DNA of 64,000 nt from NCBI RefSeq assembly GCF_020405205.1, contig NZ_CP084470.1, positions 124,001-188,000 on the forward strand, read 5' to 3'. The notes below the pieces were generated by a model. That model made no database searches. It was not told the DNA's origin and saw nothing but the letters and a program-made list of their open reading frames with translations. This stretch comes from Natrinema salinisoli. GTDB taxonomy: Archaea > Halobacteriota > Halobacteria > Halobacteriales > Natrialbaceae. Within the stretch, counting starts at the first letter, position 1. Every line of letters begins with the position of its first letter. The translations under genes were made by a program, and so were the position numbers. Of the stretch, positions 44,439 to 53,554 are shown one piece after another.

Positions 44439-45295
44439 CACAGAAGAATCCACGAATCAGTAGGCGAACCGTCCTACGAACATTCACAGGCGCTACGTTC
44501 GTGAGCATTGCTGGCTGCCTGAACAACGATGGAGGCTCTGGAACGCTTAGTGACAGAACTACCTCGCCAGATGGACAGGGTCCACTCCAGCGTATCGCTA
44601 TCGATGAGACAACGCTTGTCGTTGAGCTCTCAGCAGAAACCGATGTCGATCAGATCAATCTCATCCAGCCGGATGGAGAAGTGTTCGGACAGCGTGATGT
44701 GGCCACCGGTTCCCAACAGGTCTCGTTCGAAATCGGAACCACGTATGCCCCCGGTGAATATCGTGTACTCGCTCTAGAAGGTGAAGAGACTGTAGGAGAG
44801 TCTTCCCTTTCTATCCAGCCTGATCTCAGAATTATGGAAATGGGAATAGGGAAGAACCGACCTGAAAAGATGTGGGATAGCTCAAGTGACAAAATCACTA
44901 AAGAGGCTTTCGTATCTGTCGAAAACCAAGGGAGTGGCCCAGATGCGATCATGCAGCTCCTCTTCGTTGGAGATGTCCCATATCCCTCAGATGAGGAAGG
45001 AACGAACTACGCCGACAGCGATGAAATCAGTGGCATATACGATCCAGAAAGGGATGCAGAAGTTGATGAAATGGTCATAGAACCAGGAGAGAAGCTTACA
45101 CTGTACAGTTACCGTTCACCGTTTGCATTCATCAGAGGAGAGGGGACTTCGTGTAAGATCGAAGAACAAAACGGGAGATTCGAAGTTATCTTGGAAACAC
45201 AAGTAGGGACTAACCGAGTTTCTAAGTCTTACAGTATCCACTATTCTGCGTCAGAAGAGTTCGATAATTGCGGGATCACAATTAGTGAGGACTAA
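44435..45295 (+). CDS. Tat-exported lipoprotein of the conjugation-like operon
   Basis: 286 residues with a twin-arginine lipobox signal (SRRTVLRTFTGATFVSIAGC, cysteine near 28). The mature domain appears to have two parts. The first is immunoglobulin-like (TLVVELSAETDVDQINLIQP, YAPGEYRVLALEGEETVGES). The second (from about residue 130) has lower GC and begins DLRIMEMGIGKNRPEKMWDS. It overlaps the previous gene by 4 nt and ends 2 nt before the VirB6-like gene. A surface role such as exclusion, adhesion or channel assembly is possible but unproven. Confidence 0.75.
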   Translation: MTQKNPRISRRTVLRTFTGATFVSIAGCLNNDGGSGTLSDRTTSPDGQGPLQRIAIDETTLVVELSAETDVDQINLIQPDGEVFGQRDVATGSQQVSFEIGTTYAPGEYRVLALEGEETVGESSLSIQPDLRIMEMGIGKNRPEKMWDSSSDKITKEAFVSVENQGSGPDAIMQLLFVGDVPYPSDEEGTNYADSDEISGIYDPERDAEVDEMVIEPGEKLTLYSYRSPFAFIRGEGTSCKIEEQNGRFEVILETQVGTNRVSKSYSIHYSASEEFDNCGITISED

Positions 45296-45297
45296 CG

Positions 45298-46413
45298 ATG
45301 GTAGATTTAATTGATGTCATCCTAGAAGGGTTCAAAGACATCGTCGATTGGGTAATCAGCCTCTTCATGGAAGGGTTGAACACCGGTTATGAAACCCTCT
45401 CTGAGGAGATGTTTAGGACCCCTACGCCCGAAACGGAGGAAGCATTTGTCTTTGGTGCGCCGACAAACGGACCCTGGCCAGCAATTCGCGATGCGTTGGT
45501 TGGGGGTGAGATTCTGCTTATCTCTCTACTTCTTTTGGTAATGTGTGTACAAGGACGACACACAGTTCGAATATTCAATATTGGAAGTGCCTATGAAGCG
45601 AGGCGGACAAAAAAGACCGCTTGGGTTGGCGCCTTCCTCATTATCAGTTGGTACTGGGTGAGTGTTCTCGGCCTTTACATCGTCGACGGATTCACTATTG
45701 CGTTGATGCCGAGTCTGGACTCCCTAGGTGATGCGATGCTGAATTTTCTCAAAGAGTCACTGACGAACCCCGGACTTGCATTCGTGTTTGCGATTATCGG
45801 TGGCCTCTCAATGTGGGCTTTGGAGGCCCTATATTACATCCGGGAGGTTTTGCTCTACGTGTATGTCTATGGAATGCCGTTGGCGTTCGCCCTCGCATAC
45901 GGTAATATTCCGGTCCTTTCCGACATCGCGATGGAATTTTCCAAGCGATTTGTTCCTCTGGCAGTTCTTCCCCTTCCAGCAGCAGTCGTGTTCAAAGGAT
46001 ACGATCTTCTCTACTCAGAAGGGGCTCTTTCTCCAAATAGTGCGTTTCTGAAGTACTTAGTTGCCGCTTCACTACCTCTCATCGCGGTCTATCTCACTTG
46101 GAAGACCTTCAAATTCGCAACCCCGCTGACCGCTAAGGCCCTTGGAGGTGCGACAAAAGGAGCAGCTCTTGTCGGCGGCGTCGCCGCCGGGGCCTACATC
46201 GGCGGCGCCGGCGTTGCGACGACCGCCGCACGGTGGGGCCCGAAAGCCGCCGCGGGCCACGCTCTCGCCCAGAAGGCTGCTGCTCGAGGTGGGCACAACG
46301 GTGAGGGAGGAGACGCACCATCGTACCGCCGCACCGAAAACGACCCCGGTGGAGTCACAGCGGAGACAGCGGGTGACAGCCGTGGAATGGACTTTGACCG
46401 AGGTGTCCACTAA
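45298..46413 (+). CDS. VirB6/TrbL-like polytopic channel protein
   Basis: 371 residues with about six hydrophobic segments between 70 and 280. A small-residue-rich tail (KGAALVGGVAAGAYIGGAGV) and a polar, disordered C-terminus follow. VirB6/TrbL proteins form the inner-membrane channel of type IV secretion systems, and both topology and position just before VirB3/VirB4-like genes fit. Base composition changes abruptly near 46150: the first 280 codons are AT-richer and the tail is very GC-rich like the following genes. This suggests a recombination joint inside the gene. Confidence 0.65.
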   Translation: MVDLIDVILEGFKDIVDWVISLFMEGLNTGYETLSEEMFRTPTPETEEAFVFGAPTNGPWPAIRDALVGGEILLISLLLLVMCVQGRHTVRIFNIGSAYEARRTKKTAWVGAFLIISWYWVSVLGLYIVDGFTIALMPSLDSLGDAMLNFLKESLTNPGLAFVFAIIGGLSMWALEALYYIREVLLYVYVYGMPLAFALAYGNIPVLSDIAMEFSKRFVPLAVLPLPAAVVFKGYDLLYSEGALSPNSAFLKYLVAASLPLIAVYLTWKTFKFATPLTAKALGGATKGAALVGGVAAGAYIGGAGVATTAARWGPKAAAGHALAQKAAARGGHNGEGGDAPSYRRTENDPGGVTAETAGDSRGMDFDRGVH

Positions 46414-46415
46414 CG

Positions 46416-47537
46416 ATGTCGATCGATAAAGACGCAGCCGCACGGCGTATCATGGATCAGTTCGGTGAGGAGAGCCGTATTCCCTACCTCAACATCGAGG
46501 AGGGGGACGTGGGCGTCTTGATCGCCTTCCCGATTATCGGCCTGTTCATCGCCGGCCTAACCGGCATCGAATCACTGGCTCTCCCATTCGTCGCGGGTGG
46601 CTTCGGCTTCGGCGTCGCGATCGTCTACGTCTCACCCGATCACGTGAATGCATGGACGTGGACGAAGGACGTCTATCGATACGCTAAGCGGCCACAGGTC
46701 ACGTTCAGCGCACCTGAAGAAGCCGATAGTACCACCAACGAGACGGAACGGAACGAGGGTGGGCTCGCAAACTACACGCCGTTCAAGCCGGACGAACGAA
46801 CTCAGGACCTCACGAACATCGAGCGAGCGTGGCCGGGCGCTGGCGCGATTCAACGTGCCGACGGGACGATGGAGGCGTTCATCGAGATTGACCCGGGCAA
46901 CATGGATTTCGCGATGTCCGACGACTGGGCCCAGCTCCAGAAAGCCGGTGAAGAGTTCGCTAACAAAGAACTGGACTCAAAGCTCAAACTCCACGCGACA
47001 ACCCGTTCGTTCCCAGTCGAACAGATTACGGAGAACATCGAAGACCGACTGAACGACGAAGACGTCACGGAGAATCCGATCTTCGAAGAACTTCTCGAGG
47101 AGTATCGGGAGACTCGACCGAAGGAGATGCGCGAACGTGGCATCCAGCAGGTTCGATACTACATTGGTGTCGAGGTCACGCCGCTGGAGGTCTACGACCG
47201 CTTTCGCGATGAGGGCACTCCTGCCGAGAAGCTTACCCAGTTTCCCGTTATCGGGTTCCTGTTCAATCCGTTCGTCACCCGCCGTGAGGACCTCACTGAC
47301 GTTGAGCGCCGCGTCCAGATGTTCGAGAAACTCGATAGCCGAGTCAACGACGTCCGTGCCGAATTCATCCAGCAAACATCCGGGTGGTCCGCGCGTCGAC
47401 TCAGCACGGTCGAGCTGTTCGTCCTGAATATAGATTTCTGGAACGGCCGCGAACACGACTACGACGACGCAGCACGCGTCATTCGCGAACAACCCATCAT
47501 TGGCCACTCGCGCCGGGAGGATGATCACGATGCGTGA
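46416..47537 (+). CDS. PrgI/VirB3-like membrane domain fused to a VirB4 N-terminal-like domain
   Basis: 373 residues. The first 75 contain two membrane helices (GVLIAFPIIGLFIAGLTGIE and PFVAGGFGFGVAIVYVS), as in PrgI/VirB3 proteins. The rest resembles the N-terminal, non-ATPase half of VirB4/TraC proteins (GAIQRADGTMEAFIEIDPGN, FANKELDSKLKLHATTRSFP, RYYIGVEVTPLEVYD). A separate ATPase gene follows, overlapping by 8 nt (ATGCGTGA), so the classic VirB3-VirB4 function seems split differently here. Probably at the cytoplasmic face of the transfer channel. Confidence 0.65.
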   Translation: MSIDKDAAARRIMDQFGEESRIPYLNIEEGDVGVLIAFPIIGLFIAGLTGIESLALPFVAGGFGFGVAIVYVSPDHVNAWTWTKDVYRYAKRPQVTFSAPEEADSTTNETERNEGGLANYTPFKPDERTQDLTNIERAWPGAGAIQRADGTMEAFIEIDPGNMDFAMSDDWAQLQKAGEEFANKELDSKLKLHATTRSFPVEQITENIEDRLNDEDVTENPIFEELLEEYRETRPKEMRERGIQQVRYYIGVEVTPLEVYDRFRDEGTPAEKLTQFPVIGFLFNPFVTRREDLTDVERRVQMFEKLDSRVNDVRAEFIQQTSGWSARRLSTVELFVLNIDFWNGREHDYDDAARVIREQPIIGHSRREDDHDA

Positions 47538-49737
47538 CCTGCCCCTCCAGTCTGGTAGCCGCGCTATCAGCCGGGTAGTCGAGTGGCTCTCGAACCCGAC
47601 ATCGGCCGAAGGTGCAGCACTCTACGTCGGGATCGTCGTCGTCCTCGGCGCCGTCGGGAAATTCCTCTGGGACAAGTATACCGAAGACGACGAAGAAGAG
47701 GTCGAGTTCTCGGACATGCTTGACGAGGAAACGCTCGAAGAAGGGCACGCCGAACGCCAGCTCCTCGACGACATTGCCGAGTCACACAAGACGGTCACGG
47801 CGCCGGCCGCCATCGAGTGGGAAACGCGGGCCGCACGTGTCGGGGAGCAGTGGACGACGACGCTGTACATCGCTGACTACCCGGATTACCCCAACGACGG
47901 CTACCTCAGCGACCTCTTCGAGATGACCGACGTGCAGTTCGACTTGACGGCCCACATCACGCCGAAGAACCAGGAACGGGCGCCAAACGAACTGCAGGAT
48001 ATCGCTGATGACCTCCAGGTCGACGCCGACCTCGAACAGAGCGTCCGGAGTGCCTATCTGCAGGAGCGCGCCAACGAGGCCGCAGCGACGTATACGGCCG
48101 TCGAGAACGGAGCGAGCGTCTTCGACCAGGGGCTGTTCATCACGGTGCGAGCTGACGAGAAAGACGAGCTCAGAGACGCCGTCCAGACGGTCAAGAGTGC
48201 ACTCCGCGACGATCCGGCGAACCTCACGCCGAAGACCGCGATCTGCCGGCAGGACCTCGCCCTCCAGTCCGCCGCGCCCATCGGCGACAACGAGTTCGGC
48301 CGCACGTCGATCGCGCTCGGCGGCGCCGTGGGGGCGTTGCTCTCCTCGCCGCACAACGCGACGATTCTCGAGGAGGGCGGCGTTGAGTTCGGGATTCACA
48401 AGGACAACCAGAGCCCGGTCGTCATCGACCCGTTCGCTCGAGACAACGGGTACGCGATGTTCACCGTCGGCGACACGGGGTCGGGGAAGTCGTTCAGCTC
48501 CAAGCAGAACTTCATCCGGTCGATCGAGCAGAGCAAGGACCGCATCGGCATCATCCTCGAACCGCTGAACAACTGGGCTGGCGTCTCGGAGGCGCTCGAT
48601 GCCAAGCGGATCACCGTCGGCGGGACGCTCGGCCTCAACCCCTTAGAGATTCGGGAGACCCCCGAACACGTGCAGCGAGCGATGGGTGAAGACGCCAGCC
48701 CGTTCAACGAGAAGCTCGACGACGCGATGAGCTTCCTCACCAACTTCTTCGCGCTTCGTGGGATCTCACTGGGCGACCGCCGGACGACGCTGGAACTCGG
48801 CCTCAAGCGTGCGTACAAGCGCAACGACATCACCGACGACATCTCCACGCACGGCAATCCGAGTCCGACCATCCGGGACATGATGGACGTCTTCGAGGAG
48901 ATGGTTGACGAGCCCGAGGAGTTCGTCGTCCGGTCCGACGAGGAAGCGGGGAAGATCAAGGAGGACGCAACATGGCTGCTCGATCAGCTCCGCCCCTTCG
49001 AGGAAAGCGGTCGGCACGCAAATCTCGGGCAGCCATCGGATTTCGACATTCGCGACGAGAAGGTCATCTACCTCGATCTCGCCCAGCAGGAAGGCAGCGT
49101 CGACAGTAGTACGGCACTGACGATGCAGCTACTCATCTCGCTGGTCTACGAGCGGGCGAAGGTCTCGGAGAAGGAGGTCGTGTTCTACATCGACGAGGCC
49201 CGCTACATCATGCAGGACGCTGCGAGTCTTGCCTTCCTCGAGACGGTGTTCCGGCACCATCGACACCACGACCTCTCGATCCGGCTGGTCACGCAAACCG
49301 TCGACGAGTTCTTCGAACACGCGGAGTCCGAAGCGATTCTGGATCAGTGTGCGGTCAAGCAATTCCACCGATTGGACGGGATGGACGGAGAGTGGGCCGA
49401 CGAGTTCGGGTTGAACTACGCGCAGATGCGGTTCGTCCAGGATGCCGTTCCCGGCAATGAGGATGCCGGCTTCTCCGAAGCGCTGGTCGGCGTCGACGGT
49501 GAGTGGCGCGGGATCAAGGTCAAAGCGATGCCCAAGGAGAAGGAGATCATCGACTTCGACCCGACTGCACAGGTTCGGTCCTCGCTCCCTGGCGCCGGCG
49601 ACGGCGCCGTCGGTACCGAGATGCAGGAGTTCCAAGAGGAGCTCGAAAACCGAGCAACGAACGACGAAGACGACGACGCAGACATCATTGCGGCCGAACC
49701 GGACGGCGGGTCTGCCGAGGGGGATAGCGATGGGTGA
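47530..49737 (+). CDS. VirB4/TraC-like conjugation ATPase
   Basis: 735 residues from ATG 47530. An N-terminal membrane helix (about 28-44) precedes an acidic linker. The P-loop domain has Walker A GDTGSGKS (314-321), preceded by PFARDNGYAMFTV. Walker B is VVFYIDEARYIM (D555, E556), and the sensor-like RLVTQTVDEFFEHAESEAIL follows. It powers assembly or transport in type IV secretion. An earlier in-frame start (47500) is rejected because ATGCGTGA overlap with the upstream stop mirrors the next junction (ATGGGTGA). The acidic C-terminal tail is typical of halophiles. Confidence 0.87.
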   Translation: MRDLPLQSGSRAISRVVEWLSNPTSAEGAALYVGIVVVLGAVGKFLWDKYTEDDEEEVEFSDMLDEETLEEGHAERQLLDDIAESHKTVTAPAAIEWETRAARVGEQWTTTLYIADYPDYPNDGYLSDLFEMTDVQFDLTAHITPKNQERAPNELQDIADDLQVDADLEQSVRSAYLQERANEAAATYTAVENGASVFDQGLFITVRADEKDELRDAVQTVKSALRDDPANLTPKTAICRQDLALQSAAPIGDNEFGRTSIALGGAVGALLSSPHNATILEEGGVEFGIHKDNQSPVVIDPFARDNGYAMFTVGDTGSGKSFSSKQNFIRSIEQSKDRIGIILEPLNNWAGVSEALDAKRITVGGTLGLNPLEIRETPEHVQRAMGEDASPFNEKLDDAMSFLTNFFALRGISLGDRRTTLELGLKRAYKRNDITDDISTHGNPSPTIRDMMDVFEEMVDEPEEFVVRSDEEAGKIKEDATWLLDQLRPFEESGRHANLGQPSDFDIRDEKVIYLDLAQQEGSVDSSTALTMQLLISLVYERAKVSEKEVVFYIDEARYIMQDAASLAFLETVFRHHRHHDLSIRLVTQTVDEFFEHAESEAILDQCAVKQFHRLDGMDGEWADEFGLNYAQMRFVQDAVPGNEDAGFSEALVGVDGEWRGIKVKAMPKEKEIIDFDPTAQVRSSLPGAGDGAVGTEMQEFQEELENRATNDEDDDADIIAAEPDGGSAEGDSDG

Positions 49738-52700
49738 ATACCTTCGCGTGACGCCGACCTCCGAGCGACTCGATCCGGAGCGTATCCCTCGAGTCCTCGA
49801 GAGTCTCCACAAACTAATCACGCCCGGATCGTCGAGTCTCGGGGCGACACTGAATCCGCTCCACAGTGAGACACCGCCGCGGTTCGAGTTCCTCGCGATG
49901 AGTGACGGCCCAGACGATCCGGTGGAGTTCTTCTACGGGGCCGATGCGCACCTTGATACGCTCGAGAAGCGCCTCCGTTCCATCTACCCAGCAACGTTCG
50001 ATATCGAACGCGTCGACGTCGACATCGCCACCCGACTCATTCAGCCGGTCGAGTTCACATTGCAGGAATTCGTCGAACACTACGAGGCCGGGCGGCTGCA
50101 GTACGAATTCGGCCCGGCGGAACAGTACGAGCTCGTCGACGAGGAATCAGCGGACTCCGAGTCAGCCGAAGCAGATCCTGTTGTCGACGGCGGTACGGCA
50201 TCCACGACAGTCCCAGATCATCACGTTCCAGTCGGGGACTCGGCTCTCGAGCTAGCGCCGCCTGATGCACTTCCAGACGACGAAGAGGAGCAACGGGCAA
50301 TCGAGAAGCCGACGATGACACCGGCGGGAACAATTCTGGCTCGCCCGGCGAAAGATACCGTCTCCCCACTTGGTGTCCGGTGGTGTGGATCGGCGACGCG
50401 AAAGCGGGACTGGATGACCTCGTTGACGCCGTTCTCAGCGGAGGAAACGAACGGGGATCTCTCGTCCGTCGACCAAGCCGGCGCAGCGCTCGCGTCACTC
50501 ATCGATCACCTGATGGAAGCAACAGCGCCGACCGCGTTCCAGGTCGTCTTCCAACGCCGATCCAGCTGGCAGTCAGACGCGGAGGTGCGGAAAGAAGACC
50601 TCGTCGACGGCCGAGATACGTTCTTCCAAGAGGTAGTCGGATCGTTGCTCGAGGTCGAAGACCAACGGAGCGACCAAGACGAACGGCAGATCAGCGAATC
50701 CGTCGAGAAACGGATCGAGTACATCGACACGAAGAACGCCAAACGGTCGTTCACGGTCAATATCCGCGCTGTCGGCGTCCCCACCGACGACACCCGCGAC
50801 GACCTCGATGCCCGAATGGAGTCACTGCTTCCAGTGTTCGATCCGCTTGATGGACCGTTCTACGAGGTCCAGGGGAAACGCCTCCGTGACAGTGGCTTCC
50901 GTGAGAAAACGAAGATGAAAAACGCACAGGCCGCCCTGCAGCGTCTCCTCGACCGCGAACTGACGACCGGACGAGGAAAGACACGGCCCGAGCTAGTTCT
51001 CTGTGGGACAGAGCTGGCGAACTTCGTGTTGGTTCCCTCTTCCGAACAGTTGACGGTCGAGGGGACACGGGGCACTCGAGCCGAACAGCAGAGCAGGAAT
51101 CCGTTGCCGTGGCCGAATCCAGACCTGATTCAGCAGTTCCAAGACGGGATGGCCATCGGGTATGCCCTCGACGAGAACGGCGAGCCGCGACCGGATCCGA
51201 TCCGTATTCCGCCGGATCTGTTGACAACGCACTACGGCCGTTTCGCGTCGACTGGCGGTGGAAAGTCGAAAGCTATCATCAACGATGCACTGTCTCTCCG
51301 GGAGACGACCGGTGGACCCGTCGTAATCGTTGATCCGAAAGGCGATGGGATGTGCGAGAACTACCTTCGCTGCCATTACGAGCGGTTCGGGGGCCTAGAC
51401 GACGTCTACCAGTTCCGTGTTCCGGAAGCCATTCCTGCGTTCTCCTTTTTTGACATTCGTCCCGCGCTGGAAGCCGGGCGCAACCGCGAGGACGCGATTC
51501 AGGATAAGGTCGACCACTTCCACGACATCATGCGGATGGTCATGGGCCGCGAGCAGTACGGCCAGGCGTTCGTCGCGAACGAGATCCTCAGTTACCTCAT
51601 TAAGTCTCTCTTCGACGAGGAGTACGGGAGCGACGCCTTCAGCCTCGATGATCTCTTCACGGCTGCACTCCAGATGCAACGTGAGCGAACAGTACCTCCG
51701 GTCTCTGCAGAGAACCAGAACGTCGAAGAGTCGCTCACGCGCCACTTCGCGAAGGACGACCACCAGTTCCAGGTATCGATGGATGCCGTCGGGAACCGTC
51801 TCGATAAACTCAGAGAGGACGCGCATCTGCGACGGATCTTCAGTCACGTTCCCGAGCAGAACGACGCCGGCGAGTATGTCGACAACTGCTTCGACTTCCG
51901 CGAGTTCCTCGATGAAGATGCCACCATCATCTTCGACCTCGGCGATCTTCGGCCGGAGGCCCAACGAGCCCTCACACTCCTGCTGTTGAGCAATCTCTGG
52001 GACGCCGTTCAGGTGCGCCGGCGAGACGGCCAGACCGACTATGAGAAGCTCACGAACCTCATCATCGAGGAGGCGGCCCCGGTGGCGTCGACGAAGCTCG
52101 TCTCTGAGCAACTGCTTCCCCAGGGACGGTCGTTCGGGCTGAGTATGGGACTCGTGATGCAGTTCCCCGAACAGGTGCGAAATCGTAACGAGCGGGCCTA
52201 CGATGAGGTGCTGAACAACATCAAGACGAAGCTCATCGGCAACATCTCGATCGAGCGCGATCTTGCTGAATCGCTCGCTCACGAGGACCTCAGCCCGACC
52301 GAACTCCGCAACCGGATCAACACGCTTCCGAGCGGCGAGTGGATCGCGCAGCTCCCGAGCCCGTCGTTCGGGGAGACTGGCCCCCCGCCGTTTTCACTGA
52401 AGCCGCTCCCGATTGCGGCAGGGCATCCAGAAAGCGACCAGCCGCTCACAGAGCCCCAAGAAGAGCATTTCGAGTCCGTGTCCCAGCCACGGATGGCCGA
52501 GCGGACACAGGCCCAGTACGGGCTGACAGAGACGACTGAGTCCAACACTGCTCCGGAAGAGACTGGCTGGGGGAGTACGGGGGCCGAGACGACGGGCTCA
52601 GCTGCCGAGGGCGACTCAGGAACGAACCCGACGCAGTCCGCGTTTATCAGCGAATCGACGGCCGAGGACGCATTGACGTCGACCACGCAGCCTGAAACGG

Positions 52701-53554
52701 ACAGCGACCCAGATGCGGATGAAACAGCGATGAACCCCCTGTTCGGGCAGGCCACCGAGACGGACGAGAACCCAACTGGTGACCAAGCAGCGCAGCGGGA
52801 GAACGGGGCAACACCCGTCCAGGAAAGCAGCGTGCCCGTCCCCGATGACGAACTCCGACAACGCGGGCTCAGCCGTGACGACGTCCGGTTCCTGAATCGG
52901 ATCCTCGACGTGATGAACCGAGAGGACGACGAGTACACGCTACTGGACAGGATGAGCCAGCTTCGGGACGAATACGACGACCTCCATATAGAGCGGCTCA
53001 CAGAGCAGGGTCTCCTAGAAGCGGAATCCGCGGCGGGGCGCAAGTACTACACCGTCCTCCCCGACGGTCGAGACCTCCTCGGGAGAGAATTGAAGGCGGG
53101 ACCAGGAGCGGGCGATCTCGGCGAGAAAACGCCACACAAGGTTGGCGTCCGGCTCCTCGAGCTGTGGCTCCACCAGCGGGACGATGTCGTTCGCGTGGAA
53201 CCGTACTACGAAACCGATGACGGCACCGTACTGGACGTGGCCGGCTTCGACGAGGACGGCGATCCCGTCTGGGCCGGCGAAGCAGAGCTCGCAAGTAACA
53301 ACCGGCACGCCCCGGTCGAGGATTACGACAAACTCAGCGCGGTAGACGGCGACGCGATCTGGGCCTTCAACAATCGCGAGACAGCGCTCGACGTCCTGGA
53401 TAGCCTTGCCGACGCGGATCGGATCGACGAGCGGGTCAGCGGGCGGGCGGCACGGTCGTTCGCGACCATCAGAGACGCCGTCGACGACTTCGGTGCTGCG
53501 GGCCTGACCACCGTTCAGGGCTTCAAAAATCTCGATCAAGTACTCAACCAATGA
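49730..53554 (+). CDS. VirD4/TraG-like coupling ATPase with C-terminal winged helix and nuclease-like domain
   Basis: 1274 residues from ATG 49730, overlapping the previous stop by 8 nt. The HerA/FtsK-type ATPase has Walker A ASTGGGKSKAI (K512), VVIVDPKGDGMCENYL and Walker B NLIIEEAAPVA near 780. The RecA-like core ends about 870 (SGEWIAQLPSPSFGETGPPP). A disordered acidic linker (about 900-1030) leads to a winged helix (LSRDDVRFLNRILDVMNRED ... GRKYYTVLPDGRDLLGREL). A final alpha/beta domain carries TVLDVAGFDEDGDPVWAGEA, a D-x(n)-E-x-E arrangement reminiscent of PD-(D/E)XK nucleases. It presumably recruits DNA to the channel, and the nuclease reading is inference. Confidence 0.82.
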   Translation: MGEYLRVTPTSERLDPERIPRVLESLHKLITPGSSSLGATLNPLHSETPPRFEFLAMSDGPDDPVEFFYGADAHLDTLEKRLRSIYPATFDIERVDVDIATRLIQPVEFTLQEFVEHYEAGRLQYEFGPAEQYELVDEESADSESAEADPVVDGGTASTTVPDHHVPVGDSALELAPPDALPDDEEEQRAIEKPTMTPAGTILARPAKDTVSPLGVRWCGSATRKRDWMTSLTPFSAEETNGDLSSVDQAGAALASLIDHLMEATAPTAFQVVFQRRSSWQSDAEVRKEDLVDGRDTFFQEVVGSLLEVEDQRSDQDERQISESVEKRIEYIDTKNAKRSFTVNIRAVGVPTDDTRDDLDARMESLLPVFDPLDGPFYEVQGKRLRDSGFREKTKMKNAQAALQRLLDRELTTGRGKTRPELVLCGTELANFVLVPSSEQLTVEGTRGTRAEQQSRNPLPWPNPDLIQQFQDGMAIGYALDENGEPRPDPIRIPPDLLTTHYGRFASTGGGKSKAIINDALSLRETTGGPVVIVDPKGDGMCENYLRCHYERFGGLDDVYQFRVPEAIPAFSFFDIRPALEAGRNREDAIQDKVDHFHDIMRMVMGREQYGQAFVANEILSYLIKSLFDEEYGSDAFSLDDLFTAALQMQRERTVPPVSAENQNVEESLTRHFAKDDHQFQVSMDAVGNRLDKLREDAHLRRIFSHVPEQNDAGEYVDNCFDFREFLDEDATIIFDLGDLRPEAQRALTLLLLSNLWDAVQVRRRDGQTDYEKLTNLIIEEAAPVASTKLVSEQLLPQGRSFGLSMGLVMQFPEQVRNRNERAYDEVLNNIKTKLIGNISIERDLAESLAHEDLSPTELRNRINTLPSGEWIAQLPSPSFGETGPPPFSLKPLPIAAGHPESDQPLTEPQEEHFESVSQPRMAERTQAQYGLTETTESNTAPEETGWGSTGAETTGSAAEGDSGTNPTQSAFISESTAEDALTSTTQPETDSDPDADETAMNPLFGQATETDENPTGDQAAQRENGATPVQESSVPVPDDELRQRGLSRDDVRFLNRILDVMNREDDEYTLLDRMSQLRDEYDDLHIERLTEQGLLEAESAAGRKYYTVLPDGRDLLGRELKAGPGAGDLGEKTPHKVGVRLLELWLHQRDDVVRVEPYYETDDGTVLDVAGFDEDGDPVWAGEAELASNNRHAPVEDYDKLSAVDGDAIWAFNNRETALDVLDSLADADRIDERVSGRAARSFATIRDAVDDFGAAGLTTVQGFKNLDQVLNQ

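Noticed and set aside
49442-49729. 96-codon N-terminal extension of the coupling ATPase
   Set aside because: It overlaps the VirB4 gene in another frame and is Arg/Ser-rich. The ATG at 49730 overlapping the upstream stop is the natural start.
51395-52282. 295-codon minus-strand frame within the coupling-ATPase gene
   Set aside because: It overlaps the ATPase core on the other strand and has no domain signal of its own.
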